A DNA stretch of 64,000 nucleotides, taken from contig NZ_FQUP01000004.1 in NCBI RefSeq assembly GCF_900129325.1, positions 186,001-250,000 of the forward strand, in the 5' to 3' direction. Made by a program: the position numbers and the translations under genes. Origin of the DNA: Kaistia soli DSM 19436. Lineage in GTDB: Bacteria; Pseudomonadota; Alphaproteobacteria; Rhizobiales; Kaistiaceae. Positions 33,881 through 42,596 of the stretch are shown in pieces; the first letter of the stretch is position 1, and every line of letters begins with the position of its first letter. The notes below the pieces were generated by a model. It saw only the letters and a program-made list of their open reading frames with translations, had not been told where the DNA came from and searched no databases.

Positions 33881-35077
33881 ATGAAGATCAAGGATCTGAA
33901 ATGCGCGGTGATCGGCCGTCATCCGATCGTCCGCATCACCACCGATGAAGGCCTGTACGGGCTGGGTGAGGTCGAATGGACCAAGCCTTACCTAAAGCCG
34001 TTCGTGCTGCAGTTCCGCGAGGCGCTGATCGGCGAGGACCCGACCGATGTCGAGCGGTGCATGCTGAAGATCCGCCAGCGCGGTAGCTTCAAGCCTTATG
34101 GCGCTGCCGTCAGCGCCATAGAGCATGCGCTCTGGGATATCGCCGGCAAGGCAGCCAACGTCCCGGTCTACAAGCTGCTCGGCGGCAAGGTGCGCGACAA
34201 GGTCCGCGTCTACAACGGCTTCCGGCGGCGCCCGATGTCGGGCACCAGCCCCGAAGACTATGCCTCCGAATGCAAGTGGATGATGGAACAGCCCGAGCAG
34301 TTCTTCATGGTGAAGCAGGGCATCAGCTTCCACTCCTCGATGAAGCGCGATTTCCCGGACTTCCACTACGGCATTCCCCAGAACAGCCGCTTCCACGGCG
34401 CCATGGATACAGGCCTCATCAGCGAGCGTGGCTTCAACCACATGCTCGACTGCGTCGCGGCGATGAAAGAAGTGCTCGGCGACAAGGTCAGCCTGGCGCT
34501 CGACTGCGGGCCCGGCTGGATGCTGCCCGACGCAATCCGCTTCGCCCGCGCGGTCGAGAAATACCATTTGATGTGGCTCGAGGACATGCTGACCGGCGAC
34601 TACACGCCCTGGGTCAACCCGCAGCTCTACCGCGAATTGACGACATCCACGTCGACGCCGATCCATACCGGCGAGCAGATCTATCTCCGCAACAATTTCA
34701 AGGAGCTGATCGAGACCCAGGCGGTCAATGTCGTCGGCCCCGATCCTGGCGATGTCGGCGGCATCGCAGAGCTCAAATGGATCGCGGAGCATGCGCATAT
34801 GCACTCGATCCTGATGGCGCCGCACGGCATCGCCAACGGCCTTCTTGGTCTTGGCGCACTCGTGAATGTCTCGGCGACTTTGCCGGCGAACTATGTCGGC
34901 TTCGAATATCCCGGCGCCTCAGACCCCTGGTGGCACGACATCATCGAGGGCCTCCCCGAAAAGATCGTCACAGACAGCATGATCGATCTGTTCGAGGCGC
35001 CCGGCCTCGGCCTCGATATCAACGCAGACGCCGCAAGGAAATATCTCCATGAAGACGACGCGGCCTTCTTCGACTGA
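33881..35077 (+). CDS. Enolase-superfamily sugar-acid dehydratase, copy 3
   Basis: 398 residues starting 47 bases after the previous dehydratase. Metal ligands D208 (SLALDCGPGW), E234 (MWLEDMLTG) and E265 (IHTGEQIYL); dyad D288 (VVGPDPGDVGG) and H315 (LMAPHGIANG). The long insert between about 113 and 180 (many Phe, Met and charged residues) would shape a large substrate pocket. The last codons form one arm of a strong hairpin that serves as terminator. Substrate unknown. Confidence 0.88.
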   Translation: MKIKDLKCAVIGRHPIVRITTDEGLYGLGEVEWTKPYLKPFVLQFREALIGEDPTDVERCMLKIRQRGSFKPYGAAVSAIEHALWDIAGKAANVPVYKLLGGKVRDKVRVYNGFRRRPMSGTSPEDYASECKWMMEQPEQFFMVKQGISFHSSMKRDFPDFHYGIPQNSRFHGAMDTGLISERGFNHMLDCVAAMKEVLGDKVSLALDCGPGWMLPDAIRFARAVEKYHLMWLEDMLTGDYTPWVNPQLYRELTTSTSTPIHTGEQIYLRNNFKELIETQAVNVVGPDPGDVGGIAELKWIAEHAHMHSILMAPHGIANGLLGLGALVNVSATLPANYVGFEYPGASDPWWHDIIEGLPEKIVTDSMIDLFEAPGLGLDINADAARKYLHEDDAAFFD

Positions 35078-35087
35078 GAAGGCCGCG
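35059..35087. terminator. Strong bidirectional hairpin overlapping a stop codon
   Basis: CGCGGCCTTCT (35059-35069) pairs over 11 bases with AGAAGGCCGCG (35077-35087) around a 7-base loop. The plus side is followed by CCTTTAT. The left arm is coding sequence of dehydratase copy 3 and the loop contains most of its TGA. The convergent UxuA-like gene ends 7 bases away, so the hairpin can stop both. Confidence 0.65.
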
Positions 35088-35093
35088 CCTTTA

Positions 35094-36143
35094 TCAGGCA
35101 GCGGCGCGTTCGGCCATGCGCAGGAGACCCTGCATGTAGCCGATCGCATGCGCACGGCCGCGATGGTTCCAGGCCGTGTCGCCATCCATCTGCGGCACGT
35201 GGTCATCGAGCAGGAAGCCGGTGAAGCCGCTGGCATGCAGCAGCGCCATGACCTCGGCGGGATCGAAATTGCCTTCGCCGATGAAGCACTCGGTGAAGTC
35301 CGGCACCGTGCCCTGCACATCGCGGAAATGGACGTAGAAGATTCGGCCCTTCGGTCCGAAGAAGGTGATCATGTCGCGCACATTGTCGGCTCCGCCGGGC
35401 ATCTCGGAGCAGCAGCCGAGGCAGAGGTCGAGGCCCCAGGCGGGGCTGTCGGCATAGCGGGCATAGGCGCGGCGGAAATCCGTCGGCTCCTTGAAGATGC
35501 GGGCGACACCGCCCAGCATTGGCACCGGCGGATCATCGGGATGCAGCGCGATCCTGACGCCGGCCTCGGCCGCCACGGGCAGGACTGCATCCATGAAATA
35601 GAAGTAGTTCGACCACATCATCTCGGCGGTGATGATGCCGTCGGCGTCATCGAAGACAGGCATCGAATCCGGACGCCCAAGCGTCGTCGGCATGAAGGCG
35701 CGCCAGGCGTCCTTGCCGGCCGCCTCGACCTTCGCCATCTCGAAGCGCGTGTTGCCGGCGCCGCCGCGGCCAGGAGCACTCCGATCGGTGCGCCAGACGG
35801 AATTCGGCATGAAATGCAGGCCAAGGATCGGCACGCCGGCGCGCCCGACATTCACCAGCGTCCGGCAATAGTTCTCAATCTGCTCGTCACGTCCCGGCAG
35901 GCCGAGCATGGCCTTGTTGTAGAAGTGGGTCGGAACATTTTCGATCGCCTCGAAGACAAGCCCCGCCGCCTCGACTTTCTCGACGAGCCGGCGGATGTCG
36001 GCCTCCTCCCAGAAGTGATCGCCCGGCAAGGTCGGATTGTTCATCTGGATACCGCCCACCCCGATCTGGGCCGCAAAGCGGAGCTTCTCGTCGGTGAGCT
36101 CATGAAACTGGCCCACGGCGATGCGCATCGCGGGTTTCGACAT
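35094..36143 (-). CDS. Mannonate dehydratase, UxuA family, copy 1
   Basis: 349 residues of the UxuA TIM-barrel family, which dehydrates D-mannonate to 2-keto-3-deoxygluconate. ATG 36143 has GGAGAAG 4 bases upstream. The Mn2+ ligands can be read: His in ALHPDDPP, Cys in LDLCLGCC, His in FYVHFRDVQG, Asp in LLDDHVPQM. It is shorter than E. coli UxuA (394) but in the range of the short bacterial form. It is divergent from the family-5 ABC transporter. A second, clearly related gene lies at 42597-43559. Confidence 0.86.
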   Translation of the reverse strand: MSKPAMRIAVGQFHELTDEKLRFAAQIGVGGIQMNNPTLPGDHFWEEADIRRLVEKVEAAGLVFEAIENVPTHFYNKAMLGLPGRDEQIENYCRTLVNVGRAGVPILGLHFMPNSVWRTDRSAPGRGGAGNTRFEMAKVEAAGKDAWRAFMPTTLGRPDSMPVFDDADGIITAEMMWSNYFYFMDAVLPVAAEAGVRIALHPDDPPVPMLGGVARIFKEPTDFRRAYARYADSPAWGLDLCLGCCSEMPGGADNVRDMITFFGPKGRIFYVHFRDVQGTVPDFTECFIGEGNFDPAEVMALLHASGFTGFLLDDHVPQMDGDTAWNHRGRAHAIGYMQGLLRMAERAAA

Positions 36144-36205
36144 CGTTCTTCTCCACTTCATCGATAAGGCGGGAGGGATTTTTCAGTAGGCGAAAGAGAC
36201 ACTTT

Positions 36206-36217
36206 GAAACACGTTTC
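36206..36217. promoter_or_regulatory. GAAAC-AC-GTTTC inverted repeat
   Basis: Five-base arms GAAAC and GTTTC around AC, 63 bases before the UxuA-like start. The layout resembles LacI/GalR-family operators (TGAAAC-x-x-GTTTCA), but no LacI-family gene is in the window. Its shortness makes chance a real possibility. Confidence 0.3.
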
Positions 36218-36362
36218 GCGATTGACCAAGTCGTCAAAGTGACGTAACCGTGTTGGAAACAATAGATAATAAGCGGATTGCTTTAAGATGGGCAATATCG
36301 CCAGGGAAGGAAAAGAAGACAAGTTCGAGACAGCGCTCTTCGCGCAGCGGATTCACGTCGAT

Positions 36363-36385
36363 CGCGATACGAATACTGTATCGCG
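36363..36385. promoter_or_regulatory. Long perfect palindrome, operator-like
   Basis: CGCGATAC (36363-36370) and GTATCGCG (36378-36385) are perfect 8-base arms around GAATACT. The arm with flanks, ATCGCGATACG, occurs again at 24548-24558 before the aldo/keto reductase. The site is 273 bases before the transporter gene and 220 bases before the UxuA-like gene. A dimeric regulator such as a GntR protein could bind it. Confidence 0.45.
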
Positions 36386-36657
36386 TGATTGATAATCTGT
36401 TGCCGAACGATCGCATGTGCTGCATCAGCCCTCTGTCTGTGGGCAATCATTCGCAGCCAACTCGACGCTGAAGGAAATGCGCGACATCGCTGGATGACGC
36501 GCCGGCAAGATCAGATCCGAACAGGCGAACAAGATCCCGGCAGGGACACAGCCTTTCCGATTTTGTTTCTGGTGTGAGGAGGACACGTTCAACTGCGCCG
36601 ATCGAAGCACGTCACGACGTTTGCTTCATTCAACAGACAAGGGAGGAGTTTTGTCAT

Positions 36658-38457
36658 ATGGTCAAACTGAGACATATTGCCGGCATCGTGCTGGCCGCGG
36701 CGGCGCTTCTTGCCCCAGCCGCATCTTTTGCTGAAAGCCCCGGCCTGCCGGCGGCTCAGGAAATCGTTCCGAAGGGCCCGTTGCCCGATGTCCCGCGCAA
36801 TCAGACGCTGAATCTCGCATGGGGCGTCTCAGGCGGCACGTCGATCGGCACCACCAATCCCTGGGTGCTGCCAGGCTACACACATCAGGAGGGCAACAAC
36901 CTCCTGTTTGAGCCGCTGATGTATTTCGGCATCTTCAAGGATGGCGGCCAGTTCATTCCGTGGCTCGCCGACAGCATGGAATACACGAAGCCTGATTTCA
37001 CCGAGCTCGAGATCAAGCTGAACAAGGACGCGAAGTGGAGCGACGGCAAGCCGGTGACGGCCAAGGACGTCGCCTACACGTTCGAAGGCCAGATGAAGTA
37101 TGAAACGCTGCCATATCACGCGCATTTCACGCAGTTCGTCGACAGCGTCACGGCCAAGGACGATCTGACGGTCGAGGTGAAGTTCAAGCAGCCGGCGCCC
37201 CGCTTCAAGTTCGAGGTGCTGACCGAGAAGTTCGACACCGGCCTGCCGATCGTGCCTGAGCACTGGATGGCGGCGCAGGCCAACCCGACCGCTTCTGTCG
37301 GTCTCGACGAGATCCCGCATTCAGGCCCCTACAGCGTCGTCGCCTGGAACGCCAACCAGAAGATCCTCGACCTCCGGCCCGACTGGTGGGCGGTCAAGGC
37401 CGGCCGCTCGCCTGAGCCGGCTGTCAAGCGCGTCGTCATCGTCAACATCCTGAATCAGCCCATCGACACCGTGGCCCAGCGGCTCGTGAACAACGAGTTC
37501 GACTCCTCGGTCGACATGCGCGCGCAGGTCATCGGCAACATCCTCGAGCAGAACAAGGACGTGCAGTCCTGGACCGGCACAGAATCGCCTTATGGCTATC
37601 TCGACTGGTGGCCGAACTCGCTGTGGATGAACACGCAGCTGGCGCCCTACAACGACGTCAAGGTCCGCAAGGCGATCAGCCTCGCCATCGACCGCGATCG
37701 TATCAACGAAGTCCTTTATGACGGCGCCAAGATCGCGACGATCTATCCGTTCCCGCTCTATCCGAACCTACAGAAATTCGCCGATTCGGACGCGGTGAAG
37801 GCCGAAGCCGCCAAGTACGAACCCGGCAAGTTCGACGTCGAGGAGAGCGCCAAGCTCATGACCGAGGCGGGCTGGACGAAGAATGGCGACGGGCTGTGGG
37901 AGAAGGACGGCAAGACGTTCGATGCCACGATCCAGGCCTTCGAGACCATTCATGGCGACATCGCTCCTGTGCTGGCCGAAATGCTGCGGCAGGCGGGCTT
38001 CGATTCGAATGTCAATTTCGGCACCGACGCCTACCAGAACATGGTCGACGGCAAGGCCGGGCTCTATCTCTTCGGCCATGGCGCCAGCCTCTATGATCCC
38101 TTCGAGGCGCTGAACCTGTTCCACGGCAAGTACAGCGAGTCGATCGGCTCGGCCGCAGGCAACAACCGCTTCTCGCGCTACAAGAATCCCGAGTTCGACA
38201 AGATTCTCGACGAGATCTCGCCGCTCGGTTCCGACGATCCGAAGTTCCAGGAAGGCGCCGCGAAGGCTCTCGGCATCTACTGGCGCGATGTGATCGACGT
38301 GCCGGTCATCCAGTGGTTGCATCGCATTCCTTACAACAACCACTACTGGAAGAATTGGCCGAGTTCCACGAATGTCGCCGCCGGTGAGAACGGCGCGTTC
38401 TGGGCCCATACCGGCGCCCTGGTGATCACGGGTCTTCAGCCCTCCGGCGCGAATTAG
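36658..38457 (+). CDS. Family-5 solute-binding protein (oligopeptide/oligosaccharide type)
   Basis: Periplasmic receptor of 599 residues with AGGAG about 10 bases before the ATG. Signal peptide ends near AASFAES (about residue 25). The SBP_bac_5 core shows INIKLNKDAKWSDGKPVTAK-like sequence (residues about 120-140), then FDTGLPIVPEHW and the hinge region VRKAISLAIDRDRINEVLY. Family-5 receptors bind peptides but also oligosaccharides and other solutes. Lying between sugar-acid dehydratases, this one may import an oligomeric uronide or sugar-acid conjugate. Confidence 0.9.
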   Translation: MVKLRHIAGIVLAAAALLAPAASFAESPGLPAAQEIVPKGPLPDVPRNQTLNLAWGVSGGTSIGTTNPWVLPGYTHQEGNNLLFEPLMYFGIFKDGGQFIPWLADSMEYTKPDFTELEIKLNKDAKWSDGKPVTAKDVAYTFEGQMKYETLPYHAHFTQFVDSVTAKDDLTVEVKFKQPAPRFKFEVLTEKFDTGLPIVPEHWMAAQANPTASVGLDEIPHSGPYSVVAWNANQKILDLRPDWWAVKAGRSPEPAVKRVVIVNILNQPIDTVAQRLVNNEFDSSVDMRAQVIGNILEQNKDVQSWTGTESPYGYLDWWPNSLWMNTQLAPYNDVKVRKAISLAIDRDRINEVLYDGAKIATIYPFPLYPNLQKFADSDAVKAEAAKYEPGKFDVEESAKLMTEAGWTKNGDGLWEKDGKTFDATIQAFETIHGDIAPVLAEMLRQAGFDSNVNFGTDAYQNMVDGKAGLYLFGHGASLYDPFEALNLFHGKYSESIGSAAGNNRFSRYKNPEFDKILDEISPLGSDDPKFQEGAAKALGIYWRDVIDVPVIQWLHRIPYNNHYWKNWPSSTNVAAGENGAFWAHTGALVITGLQPSGAN

Positions 38458-38494
38458 CGCAGGAGCCGCGGATCACTGTCCGCTTTGCGACAAA

Positions 38495-38518
38495 GGTGCG
38501 CGCCCCGCGGCGCGCACC
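38495..38518 (+). terminator. Hairpin between binding-protein and permease genes
   Basis: GGTGCGCGC (38495-38503) and GCGCGCACC (38510-38518) form a perfect 9-base stem with a 6-base loop, 38 bases after the binding-protein stop and before the first permease. There is no U-run. Such hairpins commonly protect the receptor mRNA or lower read-through, giving receptor in excess over the membrane parts. Confidence 0.5.
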
Positions 38519-38562
38519 GCACCACCGCAAACGATACGGCAAGCGACGTCAGGGACCATCAC

Positions 38563-39561
38563 GTGAGCCTCAAACTCGTCATTCGGCGGCTACTATTCCT
38601 CGTCTTGGTGATATGGGCCGCCTCGACCATCGTCTTTTTCATTCCACGCCTGTCGAGCCGCAACGCGCTACGCGAACGGTTTGGCGAGCTGGCGCGGACA
38701 GGCGGTTTTTCGCCAGCCGACCTCGAGAAGATCATCGCCTCGATGAACCGGCAGTTCGGCCTCGACCGGCCGCTCTACGAGCAGTACTGGACCTATCTCG
38801 GCAACATCCTGCACCTCGATTTCGGCTATTCGCTCTATCGCTATCCGACGACCGTTACCGAGTTGATCGCGCAGTCGCTGCCCTGGACGCTCGGTCTGCT
38901 GCTCGTCACGACCATCCTCAGCTTCATCATCGGCAATTTGCTCGGCGCAGTCGCCGCCTGGCCGCGCGCGCCGCACTGGCTGCGCGCCTTCGCGACGCCG
39001 TTCATCCTTCTGACGGGCGTACCGCCGGTCATCATGGGCATCCTGCTGCTGTTCTTCATCGGCTTCCGACTCAAATGGCTGCCGCTCGGTGGCGCCTATT
39101 CGGTCGGCGTGGTGCCGACCTGGACCTGGACCTTCTTCTTCGACCTAATGCGTCACCAGATTCTGCCGGGGCTCGCGCTCATCCTCGGTTCGGTCGGCGG
39201 GTGGGTGCTGTCGATGCGTGGCATGGGCGTCACCATCCAAGGCGAAGACTATGTGAACTTCGCCGAGCACAAGGGGCTGACCGGCGGCCGGATCTTCCGC
39301 GACTATTACCTGCGCAACGCCATGCTGCCGCAGGTGACGGGCCTCGCGCTGGCGCTCGGCACGATGGTGACTTCCGCGATCATCGTCGAAGGCCTGTTCG
39401 GGCTTCCCGGCATCGGGACGATGCTGAACCTCGCCATCCGCGCCAACGACTTCCCGACGATCTACGGCATCGTGCTGTTCATCACCATCGCGGTCGCGGT
39501 GCTCATGACCATCGTCGAGTTCATCTATCCCCTGCTCGACCCCCGCGTCCGCAGTTCATAA
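38563..39561 (+). CDS. Family-5 ABC transporter permease, DppB type
   Basis: 332 residues from GTG 38563, which begins the basic leader SLKLVIRRLLFLVLVIWAAS typical of DppB. Six helices follow, with the periplasmic loop LDRPLYEQYWTYLGNILHLD followed by FGYSL and the EAA loop EDYVNFAEHKGLTGGRIFRD. The last part has AIIVEGLFGLPGIG, a DppB signature. No strong ribosome-binding site is seen, so the GTG is the best but not the only choice. Confidence 0.9.
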   Translation: MSLKLVIRRLLFLVLVIWAASTIVFFIPRLSSRNALRERFGELARTGGFSPADLEKIIASMNRQFGLDRPLYEQYWTYLGNILHLDFGYSLYRYPTTVTELIAQSLPWTLGLLLVTTILSFIIGNLLGAVAAWPRAPHWLRAFATPFILLTGVPPVIMGILLLFFIGFRLKWLPLGGAYSVGVVPTWTWTFFFDLMRHQILPGLALILGSVGGWVLSMRGMGVTIQGEDYVNFAEHKGLTGGRIFRDYYLRNAMLPQVTGLALALGTMVTSAIIVEGLFGLPGIGTMLNLAIRANDFPTIYGIVLFITIAVAVLMTIVEFIYPLLDPRVRSS

Positions 39562-39573
39562 GGAGCGAAACGC

Positions 39574-40482
39574 ATGTCGACTGTCGCGCTGTCGCCCCCG
39601 ATTTTGAAGCAGGTTGAGCGGCCCAGCCGTTTCGTCCTCTTCCTCCGCTATCTGCGCCGCAACAAGGGCCTGGCCTTCGGCGTCCTGATCCTGCTCGGCC
39701 TCGTCGCCTTCACCGTCATCGGCCTGATGACAGTCGATCTCAAGCAGGCCTATCCGCTGTCTGTCGCCGCCAAGAAGCCACCGAGCTGGAAATATCCGTT
39801 CGGTACAGACTTCTTCGGCCGCAACCTGCTCGCCGCCATGGTGGTGGGCATGTGGCAGACCGCGTTCATCGGCGTGTTCGCCGGCGGCCTCGGCACGCTT
39901 ATCGGCGTCGTCCTCGGCTTCATCTCGGCTTATTTCGGCAAGTGGATCGACGGCACCATCCGTACCGTCTGCCAGATCCTGACGCCGATTCCGGTTCTCC
40001 TGATCCAGGTCGTCATCGCCGGCTCGCTCGACAAGCGCGACGTCACGATCGTCACCATGGCGCTGATCGTCGTGCTTCTCGCCTGGATGGGACCGACGCT
40101 GGTCATCCGCTCGCAGGTGCTCACCATGAAGGAGAGGCAGTTCGTCGCCGTCGCCAAGCTTTCCGGCGTCAGCGATCTCGGCATCATCTTCAAGGAAATC
40201 CTGCCCTGCCTGCTGCCCTTCATTGCGGCCGCTTTCGTGGCGCAGGTCTTTTCGGCGGTGTTCGCCGCCTTCTATCTGGCGGTACTCGGCCTCGGACCGC
40301 TGCGCGAGCCGCTGCTCGGCAACATCATCTGGGCCGCGCAGTCGCAAGGCGCCTTCTTCAATGGCTGGTGGTGGTGGCCGATCATCCCGTCGATCGCGAT
40401 GATCCTCATCCTCGGTTCGCTTGCGCTCATCAATATGGGCCTTGACGAGCTCGCCAATCCCCGCGTGCGCAGGTCGGAGTGA
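39574..40482 (+). CDS. Family-5 ABC transporter permease, DppC type
   Basis: 302 residues; AGGAGCGAAACGC precedes the ATG. The first helix follows a RYLRRNKGLAFGVLILLGLV leader; the loop WKYPFGTDFFGRNLL is the DppC signature (H-x-LGTD-x-x-GRD-x-x). The EAA loop is FVAVAKLSGVSDLGIIFKEI followed by LPCLLPF. It pairs with the DppB-type gene just upstream. Confidence 0.9.
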   Translation: MSTVALSPPILKQVERPSRFVLFLRYLRRNKGLAFGVLILLGLVAFTVIGLMTVDLKQAYPLSVAAKKPPSWKYPFGTDFFGRNLLAAMVVGMWQTAFIGVFAGGLGTLIGVVLGFISAYFGKWIDGTIRTVCQILTPIPVLLIQVVIAGSLDKRDVTIVTMALIVVLLAWMGPTLVIRSQVLTMKERQFVAVAKLSGVSDLGIIFKEILPCLLPFIAAAFVAQVFSAVFAAFYLAVLGLGPLREPLLGNIIWAAQSQGAFFNGWWWWPIIPSIAMILILGSLALINMGLDELANPRVRRSE

Positions 40483-40487
40483 CCACG

Positions 40488-41522
40488 ATGAACACCATTC
40501 TCGTGCAGGATCCGGCACGGCCGGTAGAAGCAGTGCGCCTCCGCGCGGTGGGGGACGGGGGACCCATCCTTCGCGTCAACAATCTCGAAGTCACCTATTA
40601 CACGGACTCGGGCCGCGCCAAGGCGCTCGACGATGTCAGCTTCACGCTGAACTCCGGTGAAAAGCTGGGCATGGTCGGGGAGTCAGGCTCGGGCAAGAGC
40701 ACCCTCGCTCTTGCCATGATGCGCATGATCAAGGCGCCGGGACGCATCGAAGGCGGCTCCGTCGTCGTTGGCGGCGGCGATCTCATGACGCTCGACGCGG
40801 AAAGTATGCGCAAGGCGCGGCTCTCCCGCATCGCCTACATCCCGCAGGGCGCGATGAACTCGCTGAACCCCGTGACACGGATCGGCGCGCAGATGGTCGA
40901 TGCGGTCAAATCGCATCTGCCGCGCGAGGGCCGCGCCGCGATCGAGGCTCGTTGCAAGCGCGCGCTTCAGTCGGTCGACCTCGATCCCGGCGTCTATCGC
41001 ATGTACGCGCATGAGCTTTCCGGTGGCATGAAGCAGCGCGTCTGCATCGCCATCGGCATCCTGCTCGATCCGCATGTGATCATCGCCGACGAGCCGACAA
41101 GCGCGCTCGACGTCGTCACGCAGCGGCAGGTGATGGAGACGATCGACAATGTGCAGAAGGCGATCAACGCGGCCGTCATCCTGATCGGCCACGACATGGG
41201 CCTGATGGCGCAGTTCGTCGACAAGGTCGCGGTCATGTATGCCGGCCGACTCGTCGAGGTCAGCACCGTCCGCGAGATGTTCACGGACCCGAAGCACCCC
41301 TATTCGCAGGCGCTTATCTCCAGCCTTCCGAGCCTCGGCAACAAGGGCGTATTCCAAGGCATTCCCGGCCTTGCCCCGTCGCTGCTTCGCCTGCCGAGCG
41401 GCTGCGCGTTCCATCCGCGCTGCGCCAGCGCGATGCCCCATTGCACGACGATCCGGCCGGAGCCGCAGGTCCTGCCCGGCGGCAGGCGCGTGACCTGCCA
41501 TCTCTATGACGGAGAAGCATGA
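40488..41522 (+). CDS. Family-5 ABC transporter ATP-binding protein, DppD type
   Basis: 344 residues from ATG 40488, chosen because GGAG ends 8 bases before it; an in-frame GTG at 40479 overlaps the permease stop. Walker [11 protein letters not shown]-loop AYIPQGAMNSLNPV, signature LSGGMKQR, Walker [13 protein letters not shown] and switch His in LIGHDMGLM are intact. The C-terminal oligopeptide-transporter region (GCAFHPRCASAMPHC) has the four cysteines that coordinate an iron-sulfur cluster in DppD/DppF. Confidence 0.92.
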   Translation: MNTILVQDPARPVEAVRLRAVGDGGPILRVNNLEVTYYTDSGRAKALDDVSFTLNSGEKLGMVGESGSGKSTLALAMMRMIKAPGRIEGGSVVVGGGDLMTLDAESMRKARLSRIAYIPQGAMNSLNPVTRIGAQMVDAVKSHLPREGRAAIEARCKRALQSVDLDPGVYRMYAHELSGGMKQRVCIAIGILLDPHVIIADEPTSALDVVTQRQVMETIDNVQKAINAAVILIGHDMGLMAQFVDKVAVMYAGRLVEVSTVREMFTDPKHPYSQALISSLPSLGNKGVFQGIPGLAPSLLRLPSGCAFHPRCASAMPHCTTIRPEPQVLPGGRRVTCHLYDGEA

Positions 41523-41523
41523 C

Positions 41524-42528
41524 ATGGCCGACTTGCTGCGCCTCGAGAACGTCTCGAAGGTCTATTCGCACGGCATCATCAACGCCCATTCAACCATTGC
41601 GCTTCGCAACTTCTCGCTGACGCTGAAGGAAGATGAGCCAACCATCCTCACCGTCGCCGGCGAGAGCGGCAGCGGCAAGACGACGCTCGCCATGCTGCTG
41701 CTCGGCTTCATCACGGCCTCGGCGGGACAGATCATCTACCGCGGCAAGAACATCGCCTCGCTGCACGGCGCGGAAAAAATGGCCTATCGCCGCGAGGTCC
41801 AAGCGGTGTTTCAGGATCCGTTCGCGGTCTTCAACCCGTTCTATACGGTCGACCACCTGCTCACCGTCCCGATCAAGCGTTTCGGCCTCGCGAAATCAAA
41901 GGCAGATGCCCGCAACAAGATGGAGGAGGCCCTGACGGCAGTCGGCCTTCGCCCGGAGGACATTCTCGGTCGCTTCCCGCACCAGCTCTCGGGCGGGCAG
42001 CGGCAGCGCATCAATGTCGCCCGTGCCCTGCTCTTGAAGCCGCGCCTGCTTATCGCCGACGAGCCGGTTTCGATGGTCGACGCCTCTCTGCGCGCGACGA
42101 TCCTCGAGACGCTGCGCAACCTGCAGCGCGACCATGGCGTCTCGGTCATCTACATCACGCATGACCTCACAACGGCCTATCACATCGCGAAATCGATCAT
42201 CGTGCTCTATCGCGGCTCGGTGATGGAGGCCGGCGACGTCGACCGCGTGATCAAGGAACCGCAGCACCCCTACACGCAGCTCCTGGTCGACTCGATCCCC
42301 TGGCCCAATCTCGACCAGCGCTGGGGGGCGCAGCCGATCAAGGCGCGCGAAGTCGGTGGCAATACGGATGGCTGCCGCTTCCGGACACGGTGTCCGATGG
42401 CGATGGAGATCTGCAAGCAGGATCCGCCCTTGTTCCGCATCGACGAGCGGCACGCGGCGTCCTGCTTCCTCTACGAAAAGCGCCCCGAAATCGCCAAGGC
42501 CCAGCTTTCCGAACTCCTACCCGTCTGA
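41524..42528 (+). CDS. Family-5 ABC transporter ATP-binding protein, DppF type
   Basis: 334 residues from ATG 41524, one base after the DppD-type stop, with GGAGAAG upstream. Walker A GESGSGKTT, Q-loop AVFQDPFAVFNPF, signature LSGGQRQR, Walker B LLIADEPVSMVDAS and switch His in YITHDLTTA. The C-terminal GCRFRTRCPMAMEIC cysteine region is present. Completes a binding protein-B-C-D-F transporter set. Confidence 0.92.
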   Translation: MADLLRLENVSKVYSHGIINAHSTIALRNFSLTLKEDEPTILTVAGESGSGKTTLAMLLLGFITASAGQIIYRGKNIASLHGAEKMAYRREVQAVFQDPFAVFNPFYTVDHLLTVPIKRFGLAKSKADARNKMEEALTAVGLRPEDILGRFPHQLSGGQRQRINVARALLLKPRLLIADEPVSMVDASLRATILETLRNLQRDHGVSVIYITHDLTTAYHIAKSIIVLYRGSVMEAGDVDRVIKEPQHPYTQLLVDSIPWPNLDQRWGAQPIKAREVGGNTDGCRFRTRCPMAMEICKQDPPLFRIDERHAASCFLYEKRPEIAKAQLSELLPV

Positions 42529-42596
42529 ACCCACTCCGCATGCGCGTCCACCACAGCCGGTCCGCGATCGGCGCCGATCATGGGAATTACTTGCCG

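Larger units (their letters stand above)
36144..36657. other. Divergent control region, UxuA-like gene / family-5 ABC transporter
   Basis: About 510 bases with no gene. A/T content rises to local maxima near 36230-36270 and 36370-36410. It contains the near-palindrome GAAAC-AC-GTTTC (36206-36217), TTGAC-N6-GTCAA (36222-36237) and a long perfect palindrome at 36363-36385. This is the busiest regulatory region of the window and probably drives both flanking operons. Confidence 0.45.

Noticed and set aside
36426-36657. N-terminal extension of the family-5 binding protein from the upstream open frame at 36574
   Set aside because: The extra residues precede a normal signal peptide and the ATG at 36658 has its own AGGAG site.
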